Assembly: GCA_028274465.1 (NCBI GenBank)
Contig: CM051455.1
Span: 49,949,351 to 50,013,350 of the forward strand
DNA from: Plantago ovata
Lineage: Eukaryota > Streptophyta > Magnoliopsida > Lamiales > Plantaginaceae
DNA: 64,000 nt
Direction: 5' to 3'
The translations under genes were made by a program, and so were the position numbers. Within the stretch, counting starts at the first letter, position 1; each line of letters opens with the position of its first letter. Positions 48,451 through 59,532 of the stretch are shown here, one piece after another. The notes below the pieces were generated by a model that saw only the letters and a list, made by a program, of their open reading frames with translations, searched no databases and had not been told where the DNA came from.

Positions 48451-48974
48451 CACACCACTTTGAACCAAATACTGCATCTTACAAGCAAACAAACACAAAA
48501 TTCTCATATATTTCTAGCGGACAAATTGAACATACAGACACTGGAGGATGGATTTCCCCCCATCCATCTACTAAATTAGCTTTATAATAACCTATATAGG
48601 TAGCGAAAGATCCGACCCATCTTCCTTTGTTACAACACCGGAAATCTTGTCCGGCTCCATCCGTGAACAAGTTACAATTCAGAGGTAGTAGCAGCATAGT
48701 GAAACTGAGCTTCCGGCAGGGATTGCCTGTTTCACGCAAGGAAACCGATAGTGACCTCCATACATTACCAAACCACCACAAGGAGCTAAGTATCTCACAT
48801 CACCAGAAGACATGACAAAGTTATCTACAAGAAAGTAGTAGTAGTAGTAGAGTAATCCTAAACTTTTATAGCTACACACCGTAACTAATAAACGATGAGA
48901 GGAAGTAAAAAAAAGAACCCTGGGTGAATGTCAAGCTTCTGTTCTGTTATGTATCTCGTGGTTAAGTAACGTAT

Positions 48975-50631
48975 TTAACAGTCAGGGTGAATGAAGGTTT
49001 TTATCTCTTCCATAAGGCAGTTATAGTGCTCATTGTTCGGCAAGAAATAGAAACCGATCGTTGCCTTTTCCAGGAAAACAAGGTTCACTTCCAGTCCCAA
49101 CTTCTTGAGACCTTCAACATACCCCAGCTGCCAATCTTGAAGTAGATCCAAACCTGCCACGACAACTAAGCTTTTCGGAAATTTGATCCCCTCAATGCTA
49201 ATACTCTTTGGCCCGAAAACATTACATGCAGGATGATCCCTATCTTCTCCTTCCGGTAAATACGCTCTCCAATACCAATCCCTATCTTGAATCCTCACAA
49301 AGTACTTCCCATCCAATCGTTTCTCCGACTCTGTCCTATCTTCCCCACCAAACAACGGATGAAGAAGAATATTTCCCAAGACCTCTACGCCCTCTTTAGC
49401 TGCCCGTATGGCTACATGATGTGCAATATTACCACCAGAGCTATCACCAGCCAAATAAATATAAGATTTCAAATCCGTCCCACTTCTAAGCCACGAAGCA
49501 GAGGAGGCCCACTTCAGAGCAGCCCAGCCATCATCGTATGCACACGGGTACCTATGCTCAGGGGACCTACGGTAGTTCACCGAGACCACAGCCGCCTTAC
49601 AAGTTTTAACAAGACGGCGACAAAACATGTCATAGATCGCACTATTAGCCGAGGAATGAACGAAACTACCCCCATGAAAAAACACGATAACGGGTACAAT
49701 CTCAGTAGTACTCAGAGGCTTCTCAAGTTCTGCAACACCCCATTGAGTAGTTTCATCTCGAGCAGACAAATAAACTCGATTGAGGAGGTTCGTAGACCGG
49801 TCTATAACAATATCAAACGAGTAAACACCGTCAACAGGGTTAGCATTTGCTGGTACCTTTCGATCAAGATACTCGTTAAGGTCCCGGTTAAACGTGCCAT
49901 CGGGGCGACGGAGCATGTTATAAGCAAGCTTGAAATTGGATATAAGGATCCATGTATTTAGTGGTACCACTCTCTGCACAAAATGGGCAGGAACAACAAA
50001 CAGTCAATTGGCAGTTTACAGGAGACTATTGAAGTCAAACTGTCAAACACAATATGCAGGGTACAACAATTTGAGCTGCAGAATATGGAAGTCAAACCCA
50101 AATTGAGGTGATAAACTGAAGCAATTGCCAAATTCAGTATGAGCTAATGGGCAAAGAAATGTAAAGATAAAACCTTGAAACATACAAATTTTTATTTTTT
50201 TGGAAAGGAAAAAGGAAGCGCGTGTATTGAGAAAAGAGAAGGAAAGTAGAGCAAAAACGGCCTAAAAAAACTCAACCAGACAAGCATGAGATAGATCGTT
50301 TATAGGGACTGGCAAACCACAAGTACACCAAGTCAAACAGAGCAGAGAACAAGAATGAAGACAAAAAAAAACTAAAGCAGATTCACAAAGCTCCTCAAAC
50401 CCTAAAAACCCAGCAGTAAGATTCAATCTTTCACCCAAAATCAGAGACCCTTTTCATCAAATTATCATCTCCTCTCCAATCAACAAGCTAAAACCCCAAT
50501 ATCATTTCAAGAAATAAGCCCAGTAAACACCATAATTTAGAGAAATTTAAACAGTAAAAAAGAAATGAATGAATATTGAATCAAGAAATTACCTTCGATT
50601 CACTTGCGTTTACTTCATTACTTCCAGCCAT
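48975..50631 (-). CDS. GID1: Gibberellin receptor GID1, two exons
   Basis: Exon 1 is 50593-50631 (MAGSNEVNASESK) and exon 2 is 48975-49973, giving 345 residues, the size of Arabidopsis GID1A. The phase-0 intron after codon 13 is at the conserved GID1 position. GID1 is a nuclear and cytosolic soluble receptor: bound gibberellin closes an N-terminal lid that then recruits DELLA repressors for SCF-dependent degradation. The lid residues Trp21, Ile24, Phe27 and Tyr31 are present. The carboxylesterase-like core keeps HGG (113-115), GDSSG with Ser191, and Asp289. The catalytic His is replaced by Ile at 319 (ATIGFYF), which is the hallmark of a receptor and not an active esterase. The motif order and RDWYWRAYLPEGEDRDHPAC block are diagnostic. 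The single intron is 619 bp. Confidence 0.97.
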
Positions 50632-52905
50632 TAGTAAGTAACCAAATCTGAACTCAATTCAATTGATTCAGTTTTTTTTCTTTTAGTTTTCTGTCACCGG
50701 AAGAAGAAGAAAAAATAATAAAGAAAGACACACTTTATGAAATTGAAGGGAGACAGAGGGAGGGAGGGTTAACAGTGAGTAGCACAGACGAATGGAGAGA
50801 TCAAGAAAGGGGAAAAGCAACAGCTAAGTAAGATGGGTTTGATGGATTGATTTGATGAGATAAATAATACTCCCAAGTGCTTAATAAATACTAGTGAGTT
50901 TACTAATAATAAACATTCATACAAAAATAATAAATAATGAAAAATATACTTAAAGAGTTATTTGAATTAAATGGTGGAGGAGGAGATAAAGAAGGAAGAC
51001 AGAGAGAGTAAAAGGAAATGAAAATATGAAAACATGAAATGAAGGTGGCGTGTAAAATTACTTTATTAGGATAAGAGAGAGAAAGAGTGAGTCAAAGGCA
51101 AAGCAACGACGGAGGGAAGGTGGCCACTCGCGACGAGAGAGACGACAAACGGGCGGCCATTTTTTAACTGTTCAAATGGGCCCCCCACTAGCTCATTTTT
51201 TACATGAATACGATGAAACTTAAACAATACGAATACGATAAATGATTTACGTAAAGTAGGGAAACTAACGTTCTCTTCCATGTTAGGGCGTTCCGAGACT
51301 TCTCCTGAAATTTGATTTTGTGCACTTTGAAGGTTAATTTTAAAACTTATGGAATTTTCGAGCTTAAATTCATCTCATCATGGATTTTTTTTTTTTTTTT
51401 TTACTATTTATTTTGTGGACTAAAATCAAACAAGAGGCTTGATTTTGAACTACACATGATTTGGTTTGCACCATCTCTTTGTTGAATTGGCACAATTGAT
51501 ATTCCTAACAATATATCAAAATTTGTGTTTGGACTTGATAAGTGAAAATCACAGTTTGGAGATTGTTCACAGTTTGGAGATTGTTGAATTGGCACAGTAT
51601 TGAAATTTACAATACTTAGTTGTGGTTAGGGATTTCAAGTGTGTGGAATGGTTGTTCAATTGTTAGATTGGGTAATATTAATACATACAGTCTCAATTCC
51701 ATGTCAAATGTCTCATATTTCATTAATTATAAGTGTTCCGCCATAATGTCTCATTTGCATATTTGGCAATCCACTCATTGCACTAACAATCTGTCGGACC
51801 ACATCTCATAATTTACTTTATTTACCATACGTTTACATTACGTATTAAGCTTGTGCACAAAATTCAATTTGATTGAGGACAAAGTAAAGTGTATATTTTA
51901 GACGTAGAATATAAATTATGAACTATCCTGTATATTGCAAATTTACAAAGGTAGTTAATTCTATTTCTAGTGATAGATAAATACTACTACAATATATGTT
52001 TGGTAAATTGCTTGGATTTAATGTGATGTATGGTTGATATGTCAATATCAATATATTATACAACAAAGGTTCTTCTTCGAAGCAACAAACGCCATAAATT
52101 AATTTACTTGGGATACTATTCCATTTTGCCATGGAGGTGAAATGGACAAACAGTGGTACCAAATTTTACCATGGAAAATGACCATAAAAAGCTACCCACA
52201 AGGGCACAATTCTCCTTTTTCACTTGAGTCCAGAATGTGGGTACACTTATTATGACAACCACTCCATTTATCATGTTTGTTTTTTTCGGTTTACTTACTC
52301 CAATTTTGGTTCCCATGCTTTGTCTTTTGTATTTTTTTCTTATATGGGAGTGTTCTCTGTAAAGCAAATGGAGAAAACAAATGCAATGAAAGTCTATTGG
52401 GAGTATCCACTTCAACCCCAAATAGTAGTGTACTAGTGTAGTTCCTTACATTGATGTATATTTTCATTTGTATTCCCATGCTGCATAGATGTTGTTGTAG
52501 TAGTAGTACAAGTCAAACTATAATGTGATTGCCTTCAAATGTTTTCTTCTTGTCTTATTTCCTACCTTTCACCCTAACTACTTGATTATTTTACACGGTG
52601 TGAATTATCGAATTTTAATTATGAAGAATACAGAGGATTAGAGCGATACTGTTATTAGTGTGAATTTACAAAGTTCACTTAGGCGCAATACATCTACTTG
52701 GTGTAACACCGAATATTTCAAATGAATTGAATAAGGTCAAATTAAGCATAATCAGAAACAATTAAGTCAAAACTCAACTCCACAAATTTTAAAAATTCAA
52801 ACATTGTGTTAAATTATAAAAGACGCACGAATGCTCTTCAAAATTGTTATGAAATGTATAAAAACTTGGGAGGCATAGAGAAAAAAGGAAGGAGCCTAGC
52901 CAAAA
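50632..52905. other. GID1 upstream region and intergenic DNA
   Basis: 50640-50830 is the probable 5' UTR and core promoter of GID1, with GA/CT-rich tracts (CT-rich on the sense strand). Beyond about 51300 the DNA is AT-rich with a T-run at 51387-51403 and no supported gene. Confidence 0.4.
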
Positions 52906-53738
52906 TTGATTTTTGGGTTTTTTACATCCATTATTCCTACTGGACACTCCAATTATGTTTAAATTTCTGTTAGACAATCTATTACATATGGGTCCAAAAT
53001 ATGCTTTGTTGACCAGCTTATAGATTATATTGTTGTTATGTGTGGATCCAAACACCACCTTAGCATTTTTTTCACTTTTTTATTCTTTTCTTCTTCCTCT
53101 TCCTGCTTCTTCTTTCCTACCCATCAGAACTGTTAGCTCCGAGTGATCGAAGCTAACAGTTCCGATCATATAAGAGCAGCTCCGATCTGAGCAGAGCTGC
53201 AGCTCCGATCTAATCGGAACTGATAGCTCCGATCAAACAGCTCCGATCAGATTGGAGCTGCACAGCTCCGATTTGATTGGAGCTGTGGCGGGCAAATCGG
53301 AGCTGGCAGCTCCAATTTGCTGGTTTATTTATTTTTTTATTTTGTATTTTATTTTTAAAAATATTTTTGGGTTTATTTTAAGATATAAAATTTATTAGGG
53401 TTTAGTTTGCAATAATATTTGAGACAATTTTAAAATTTAAAAAAGTCACATACCTTATGTTGAATTATTAAGTGTCAAATTGATGAAATTAAAAAAATTT
53501 GAGGCAAATGTGTAATTAATAAAAATTGGAGTTGTTTGGTCTCAGTCAAAGCTTAATATTTGACCAAGGGTAAAACTGTCTTTTTATTGATTTAATTCGC
53601 CAAAAGTCAAGTTCGTGGGTTTAGGTGTAATTAAATCAATCTAACATGAGTGTTGGATGTAATTGTTTGAATAACGAGGGCCTATCTAAAATAAAAATAA
53701 CTAACATGGGTGCTATATATAAGAAACCCTTGATTTTT
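52906..53738 (+). mobile_element. Mutator-like MITE with 9-bp target duplication (copy 2)
   Basis: The element is 52915-53729. A perfect 9-bp direct repeat, TTGATTTTT, flanks it at 52906-52914 and 53730-53738; 9 bp is characteristic of Mutator-like transposition. The termini are an imperfect inverted repeat, GGGTTTTTTACATCC on the left and GGGTTTCTTATATATAG on the right read inward. Inside, about 53133-53320 is an array of AGCTCC...GGAGCT near-palindromes, followed by an AT-rich part with the family core motif read on the minus strand near 53595. No transposase is encoded. It is arranged head to head with copy 3. Confidence 0.88.
53133..53320. repeat. Array of AGCTCC...GGAGCT near-palindromes, copy 2
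   Basis: About seven degenerate units with longer centres (for example AGCTCCGATCAGATTGGAGCT shortened by one or two bases elsewhere) follow each other inside the MITE. Arm sequence is conserved more than the centre. Confidence 0.8.
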
Positions 53739-53767
53739 CAATTGTCATACCCGCACACAACCCCGTT

Positions 53768-53951
53768 AAGCACAATTTTTTTTTTTAAACGCCAATCTAA
53801 CATATTCTACCCGTACTCCTACAATAATCCTTAACCACCTTATAACTCCAAATATCATATACCACCTGTCCCCGTCGGATTTTGAACCCCCGGCCTCTCC
53901 TTGCTACGCCGACACCCTTACCACTCGGCCACCCTATAACTCCAAGCACAA
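53768..53951 (-). mobile_element. tRNA-derived SINE (copy 2) with 8-bp target duplication
   Basis: The inserted DNA is 53776-53943. AAGCACAA flanks it at 53768-53775 and 53944-53951. On the minus strand the head reads GGGTGGCCGAGTGGTAAGG, an excellent A-box region of the Ser/Leu tRNA kind, and then a B-box-like GGGGGTTCAAAATCC. A tail TATAAGGTGGTTAAGGATTA is shared with the SINE at 46092-46289. A 3' A-run appears as T at 53776-53786. The head is well preserved, so this copy is younger than copy 1. Confidence 0.85.
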
Positions 53952-54157
53952 ACCTATCTAATGGTATGGTGCTGATCATATTGGTCGAACCTGATCTAAC
54001 CATTATTTATTCTATTATGTACTGGTCGTGAATTTGAGTTTAAAACATCTCACATGAAATGAAATAAAATCAAACGTATCAATTGATCTGAATGCTTATC
54101 AACTAGTCGCCAAGGTATAAGGCACGAAACCCGAGTCAAAGAAGCAATAAGAGGTTC

Positions 54158-55044
54158 ACGAGATAACGGCTTCTTACCTATAATACCCTTGTTAGTTCGT
54201 TTTATTACAGATAGACCCTCGTTAATCAAACAATTACATCCAGCACCCTTGTTAGATAGATTTGATTATACACCTAAACCCACGAATTTGACTTTTGGCG
54301 AATTAAATCAATGTAAAGACATTTTTACCCTTGGTCAAATATTGAATTCTGACTTTGACCAAACAACTTCAATTTTCATTAATTACAAATTAGCCTCAAA
54401 TTATTTTAATTTTACCAATTTGACACTTAATAATTCAACGTAAAGCATATAACTTCTTTAAATTCCAAATTTATCGCAAATTTTATTGCAATTAAGCCCT
54501 AATAAATTTTTTATTTTAAAATATCACTAAAAAAAATTAAAAAACTATTAAAAAAAAAAGAAAAAAATAGCAAATCGGAGCTGCATAGCTCCTAGCTCCG
54601 ATTTGCTCTGCCGTCACAGCTCCGACGTGATCGGAGCAGGTAACAACCGATCAGATGAGAGTTGTGCAACTCCGATCTGATCGGAGCTAGTCACAGCTCC
54701 GATCGATCGGAGGTGTACAGCTCCTATCAAATCGGAGCAGCACTGCTCCGATTGATCAGAGCAAGTTACAACTCCGGCCACTGTTCTGAAGAAGGGAAGA
54801 GGAAAGAAAAAAAAAGGAAGGGAGAAGAAAGAACAAAGAAGGAAGAGGAATGAAATTAAAAAGGAGAAACAAAGGACTAAGTTGCAATAAAAATGCTAAG
54901 GCCATGTTTGGCCTAAATTTCCATTTAGTTTGGTCAACGGAAGAAGCTGATTTTGGACCCATATGTAATAGATTGACTAAGAGGGGGTTAGACGTAATTA
55001 GAGTGTCTAGTAGGGGTAGTGGATGTAAAATTCCCACAAGAGAA
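54158..55044 (-). mobile_element. Mutator-like MITE, inverted relative to copy 2 (copy 3)
   Basis: The element is 54167-55035. Flanking 9-mers ACGAGATAA (54158-54166) and ACAAGAGAA (55036-55044) match at 7 of 9, consistent with a decayed target duplication. The whole element aligns to copy 2 in reverse, including the core CACGAATTTGACTTTTGG at about 54282, the near-palindrome array at about 54575-54780 and the terminal GGATGTAAAATTCCC. It lies inside the first of two tandem units (see 54010-57050). Confidence 0.85.
54575..54780. repeat. Array of AGCTCC...GGAGCT near-palindromes, copy 3
   Basis: Several units, including AGCTCCGATCGATCGGAGG and GCTCCGATTGATCAGAGC, at short spacing. It is the counterpart of the array at 53133-53320. 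Confidence 0.8.
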
Positions 55045-55985
55045 TGATGTATGAACTACGTGCTTCAGGATCTACGCTAAGTAACTATAAAATATGATTT
55101 TTATACAGGGTGTCTATGATGAAATCAACTACTAAGTCTAACGTACTTTTGGCGTGAAATACAAGAAAAAGTTTTGCGGTGTCATATATGAATTATTTGA
55201 ACCACGACAGCATAAACACATGTTAATTATATTACGGCTCAACACATGCGCACAATAATATCGAATCACATACGTGTGCAGAACCACATGCATAATGTAC
55301 GATAAGTCAACTACTGAAGCGAGTAATGTAAACATTGATATCTAGGTGGTAAGTGATGTAACTATTCACTCCTAAATTCTCAATTACAGGCAAAATGAAC
55401 TTAACAAAACAAATTTTTTTTAAAATAATAATTGTGTGCTTGCTAAACAACCTTATCAAAATTGTAATAATCCACACCCTACATCGATTAAGAGAAGGTA
55501 TGGTAAATGATACTTCATATAAGTAGGCATGCACTCCCATCTAGTAGAATGCTTTTTGGGTGATTTCAAAACGACAAGCATGAAATAAAATCTATAAATT
55601 GATTTGACTGCTTATCAACTAGACGACATGGTGGAGGGCATGATTCCCGAGTCAAGGAAGTAACAAGAACTGTCACATGAAAACAACCTATGGACCACAT
55701 GCTTCATAATCTACGCTAAGCAAGTATAAAATATGATTTTTGTTCAGAGTATCTATAACGAAATCATCCAAATCTAGCATACTCTTGTTGTAAAATACAA
55801 GATAAAGTCGGTGTTAGATATGATTTAGAATCACGACAGCATGACTCATGCTAATTATATTTCGGCTCAACACATGGGCACAGAAGTACCGAATCACATA
55901 TGTATGCAGAACCACACACGCATAATGTTCAACAAGTCAATTAATGAAGCGAGTAATGTAGCATTAATATTTCGGTGGTAAGTGA

Positions 55986-56847
55986 TATAAATAAGGGCAA
56001 ATTATATCTGGACCCCCTCCCTCTTAGATTTCTTAATTACAAATTTATCCATTTTAGTGTAACAATAACATCAGTCGCCATGTCAGATAGATTAGCTACA
56101 TCTAACATCACATATTTAACTTTTCACGAATTAAAATGCAAAAAGTACATTTTTGCCCCTGATAAAATATTTAATTTTAATTATGGAAAAACAAAACGTC
56201 AATTTATGTTTATTACACATTTGACTCTAATATTTTCTTTTCCACAAAACTGCACTAAATAATTTAAAACACATAACTTATCTAAATTTCAAAATGATCT
56301 TAATTTATTATTATTGTAAGCTAAACCCCAACAAAAATTATATTTCAAAACAAGTCTCAGTATAAAATAAATAAATAAATAAAAACTTTAAGCTCTGGTT
56401 AGTTCTAGATGGGAGTTGTAACAAGTACTCATCAGTTTTTTACATTCTTTACATATTACATTTTTGTCTGTTTTATTAGATTTTTTACGTTTTTTTTTTT
56501 TTTGACAAATGTTTATCTCACAACTTTATTGTTGGTCCTGTCACTAAATCAAACACCACACTCATTATATAAACCTCCTAAAACTCCGATCCAAAATCAA
56601 ACGTAAAAAATCTAAAAAAACGGATGAGTAACAACTAAGATCGGAGTTGTGCGTGGGTGGTAGGAGCTTTAATTCTTCTCTTTTTAAAAAATAGTATAAG
56701 GGCGTGTTTGGAGAGAGAACGGAAATGAGAATTCGCATTTGGTCAACGAAAGTTGAGATTTTTGGGTTTGGATGTAATTGTGATAGGATCCAAATGCATA
56801 ATAGTGTTGCTTCAGGGGGTTGTATATGAATTTTTTCCTATAAATAA
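55986..56847 (-). mobile_element. Mutator-like MITE with perfect 9-bp target duplication (copy 4)
   Basis: The element is 55995-56838, flanked by TATAAATAA at 55986-55994 and 56839-56847. Ends are GGGCAAATTATATCTGGACC on the left and GGAAAAAATTCATATAC on the right read inward. It shares the family interior in the same orientation as copy 3 but lacks most of the near-palindrome array; only GATCGGAGTTGTG near 56639 recalls it. It lies inside the second tandem unit. Confidence 0.88.
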
Positions 56848-57230
56848 TGAATCCTAAATTCTCTTACAAGCAAAGTGAACTTTTCATAACAAAAAAGAAG
56901 AAGAAAGAAAAAAACAAGTATACCCGACATAACAAGCTGATAAAATTTAAATAATTCACACTCCACATCAATTAAGAGCAGGTTCGGTAAATGATACTTC
57001 ATATAAGTAAGCATACACTTCCAACTAGTAATAGAATGTTTGGCTCAGGATTTGCATAACTAAACTAGAGAAGTGTCTAGAAACATGAATAGTAACTAGA
57101 TTATACAAGTGGTGGATAAATTGTGTGTTGTGTTGGTTTAGTATCTTGAGTAGGTAGTAGGAGTATAAAATATAGATAAACTGATTATGTTGGGAGAATA
57201 TTCTGAGTGGAATTATGAGGTGTTTAGATA

Positions 57231-57252
57231 GAGAGAGAGAGAGAGAGAGAGT
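57231..57252. repeat. (GA)n microsatellite
   Basis: A short perfect GA tract in otherwise AT-rich DNA. Confidence 0.85.
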
Positions 57253-57517
57253 GGAATAATATTATACCAACGAGATGTGTGTGGTCTAGTTATTAGTAAC
57301 TATACCGGCTCATAGGGTCAAATCTAGATTCAGTGGTGGTTGGGTTGTTATATATATGTTATGTGACCCAAATTGAGAACTACTAGGTTAGGCGACGGAA
57401 AATTCTATAAGATTTAGTATATGACTAATTTTATAAATCTTGTGGATTGAATGTAATATGCATGCAATTAAATATGGAGAAAACATAATAATGATTAATG
57501 GTGTTGTTATTTAAAAT

Positions 57518-58520
57518 TGTTGGAAATTATGAAGAAAAATGATAAATAAATAATACCTTTTGTGGTTTATTTATTTGGAGACCATTTCTTAATTATTGAG
57601 TAATTAAGATAAAGTAATATATATCCGAAAGCTACTTCGTATGAGCTTCGAATGAATATATTAGATACCCATAATGGACTTTGGGTTAGTGAGAAATAAG
57701 TGCTTAAAGTAAGAAGGTTGTATGGGTGTGTCCCACATTGCTTGAGATAAAGTGAAGTCTCTAGTTTATAATCTACTAGTTACTACTTGGTGTCCAAGTG
57801 GTGTAGCTAGATGAGTTGAGTACAATCCTGATCAGATTGGTACACGAAACTAGAGGACTTGTGTACGAGTGGATCGCGACCCTCGAACATGGAATGTGAA
57901 CCGAATCGAGTTTTTGCTGGTTCAACCTCTCAAGACCTTCTAGAAGGATGTTGACCCATGTTAGCTTTTGTAACTCATGGGAGTTACAAATATTTAACAT
58001 GTCATTTGTTGTCATTTACATGACATTTGTTGTCATCCATAATGCTCCAAATATTTTATATTGATGGACACTTATGAGATGACATGAAAGGCACTTAAGG
58101 ACTTGGGAGTTACATACTCCATGCTCACATATATAAAGAGGTCTCACTTACATGTAAAAAAGATAGAACATATACAAGATATATGAGATGTAAGACATGT
58201 AAGAAAGATATCCAAAGAAATAGAAGAAGAGAAAAACCCTCCCTATTCTATTCTCTTTTTCTCCCCTTGTGCATAATCCAGGCATTAGTTCTCGTTCGCT
58301 GGGGTTTGCTAGCTTGTGCGGCTAAGTGATCTCGGAATTCGTTGTATCTTGGGAAGCAGCCGCTCAACGTCTCAAGCACCGTAGTGAGAGGGCGTATTTT
58401 TCTTTAAGGAGACTGCGTCCGTGCAGGCCTCGAATTCAATCTTCATGCAAATGTGTTTCATGAAACAAGAAGAGAGTTCTTTTTATTTCGTTATTTCTTT
58501 GCATTTCTTATTTTGTACAA
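57518..58520 (+). mobile_element. Possible LTR remnant (Copia-like)
   Basis: TGTTGGAAATTATG near 57518 resembles an LTR start. A TATATAAAG box near 58131 is followed by a GC-richer block (58265-58430) that looks like the transcribed part of an LTR. I found no TG...CA end with a matching duplication and no internal sequence. It is called on general appearance and ends where copy 5 of the Mutator-like family begins. Confidence 0.35.
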
Positions 58521-58525
58521 GCTAA

Positions 58526-59532
58526 TTATATGAAGGGAAAATTACATAAACCCACCTTGTTGCTGCCTCACTTTTCAAAATCTTCCTCCTTAGATAATCA
58601 ATTACGTTTTGCCCCAAAATGATAAGTTTGTGTTGACCAACTTATTTGGTTTTGTTCAAATGTTGATCACCAAACATGCCCTTATCAATTTTCAGAATTT
58701 AATTTTTCTTTTTTATTTTCTTCTTTTCTTTTTCTTTTCTCCTTTTCCATTTTTCCTCTTTTTATTTTTTTACATTCTTCTTCAAAATCCGATACTGGAC
58801 TTTTTTCGGTACCGGAATTTTTTCGGCAGCAGCTCCGGTTGGAGCTGCCGAACAGCTCCAGTCGAGCTGTTTCACAGCTCCGACCGGAGCTTTAAATTGC
58901 TCCGGTCGGAGCTATAAACAGCTCCGATCGGAGTTGTTCACAGCTCCGATTGGAGCTGTTTAATGCTCCAATAGGAGCAGCCGGGATGGGTTGCTCCGAT
59001 TGGAGCATTTACAGCTTGGCCAGAGCTGTCAACAGCTCCGGCCAAAGCTGTTTAACAGCTCCGACCGGAGCTCCAGTCAGCTCCGATTGGAGCTGTCCAT
59101 TTTATTTTTTTTTTGTTATTTTTTTAATTTTTTTTACTTTTATAATTTGTTTAAACTTTTTATTTAAATTAGTGGGATGGATTTTGAAATGTGAGTTTTC
59201 TAGGGACTTGTTATCGATTAATTTTTAGAACATTTTGAAATTTATCTAAGTATTGGGTGTTTATTTTAAATAGTTTATGGTCAATTTTGTAAGTTAATAA
59301 AATTTAGAGTCAAATGTGTAATAAAAAAAAATTAAGTTGTTTGGCTACTGAAAATTGAACGGGGACAAAATAGACATTTCCAGACTTTAGTTCGCTGAAA
59401 GTCAAATCCGTGGAGCAAAATGTAATTAGATTTCACGAACAAGGGGGTAAATGTAATTGAATATCTAAGAGGGAAGATTTTGTAATAAAAAAATCTAAGG
59501 AGGGGGCTAGATGAAATTTACCCTTATATGAA
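58526..59532 (+). mobile_element. Mutator-like MITE with perfect 9-bp target duplication (copy 5)
   Basis: The element is 58535-59523, flanked by TTATATGAA at 58526-58534 and 59524-59532. Ends are GGGAAAATTACATAAACCC and, read inward from the right, GGGTAAATTTCATCTAGCCC. This is the largest copy (989 bp) and has the richest array of near-palindromes, about a dozen units at 58823-59100. The family core appears near 59385-59415 in reverse. No protein is encoded; the open frames through the array are by-products of its period. Confidence 0.92.
58823..59100. repeat. Array of about 12 AGCTCC...GGAGCT near-palindromes, copy 5
   Basis: Twelve units of about 16 bp recur every 20-28 bp. Examples are AGCTCCGGTTGGAGCT, AGCTCCGACCGGAGCT, TGCTCCGATTGGAGCA and AGCTCCGATTGGAGCT. 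Where one arm changes the other often changes to match (for example TGCTCC with GGAGCA), which keeps the dyad. Confidence 0.9.

Larger units (their letters stand above)
54010..57050 (+). repeat. Tandem duplication of a roughly 0.65-kb unit, each copy split by a different MITE
   Basis: Unit A spans about 54010-55555 and unit B about 55556-57050. After removal of the Mutator-like element in each, the units align end to end. Shared landmarks in order are TGCTTATCAACTAG, ATCTACGCTAAG, TATAAAATATGATTTTT, CGGCTCAACACATG, CATAATGT, GAAGCGAGTAATGTA, GGTGGTAAGTGAT, GGTAAATGATACTTCATATA and AGTAGAATG or AATAGAATG. Divergence looks like 10-20 percent by eye. Confidence 0.85.

Noticed and set aside
47480-48587. 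Open frames rich in Tyr-Ile repeats on both strands
   Set aside because: They are translations of (AT)n microsatellites.
49979-49981. Start of the GID1 protein at the 5' end of the long exon
   Set aside because: The triplet there is GTG, not ATG, and lies in the intron end. The true ATG is in the short first exon at 50631.
57260-57360. tRNA-like GTGGTCTAGTTATTAG with GGGTCAAATCT
   Set aside because: Weak match to pol III boxes, no 3' tail and no target duplication.
53133-59100. Regularly spaced near-palindromes that recall a CRISPR array
   Set aside because: The context is a plant nuclear genome, unit and spacer lengths vary, the arms are degenerate, there are no cas genes, and the arrays lie inside transposon ends with 9-bp duplications.
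58950-59228. Open reading frame through the near-palindrome array
   Set aside because: It is a by-product of the repeat period and of the T-rich flank. The same frame is not kept in the sister arrays.
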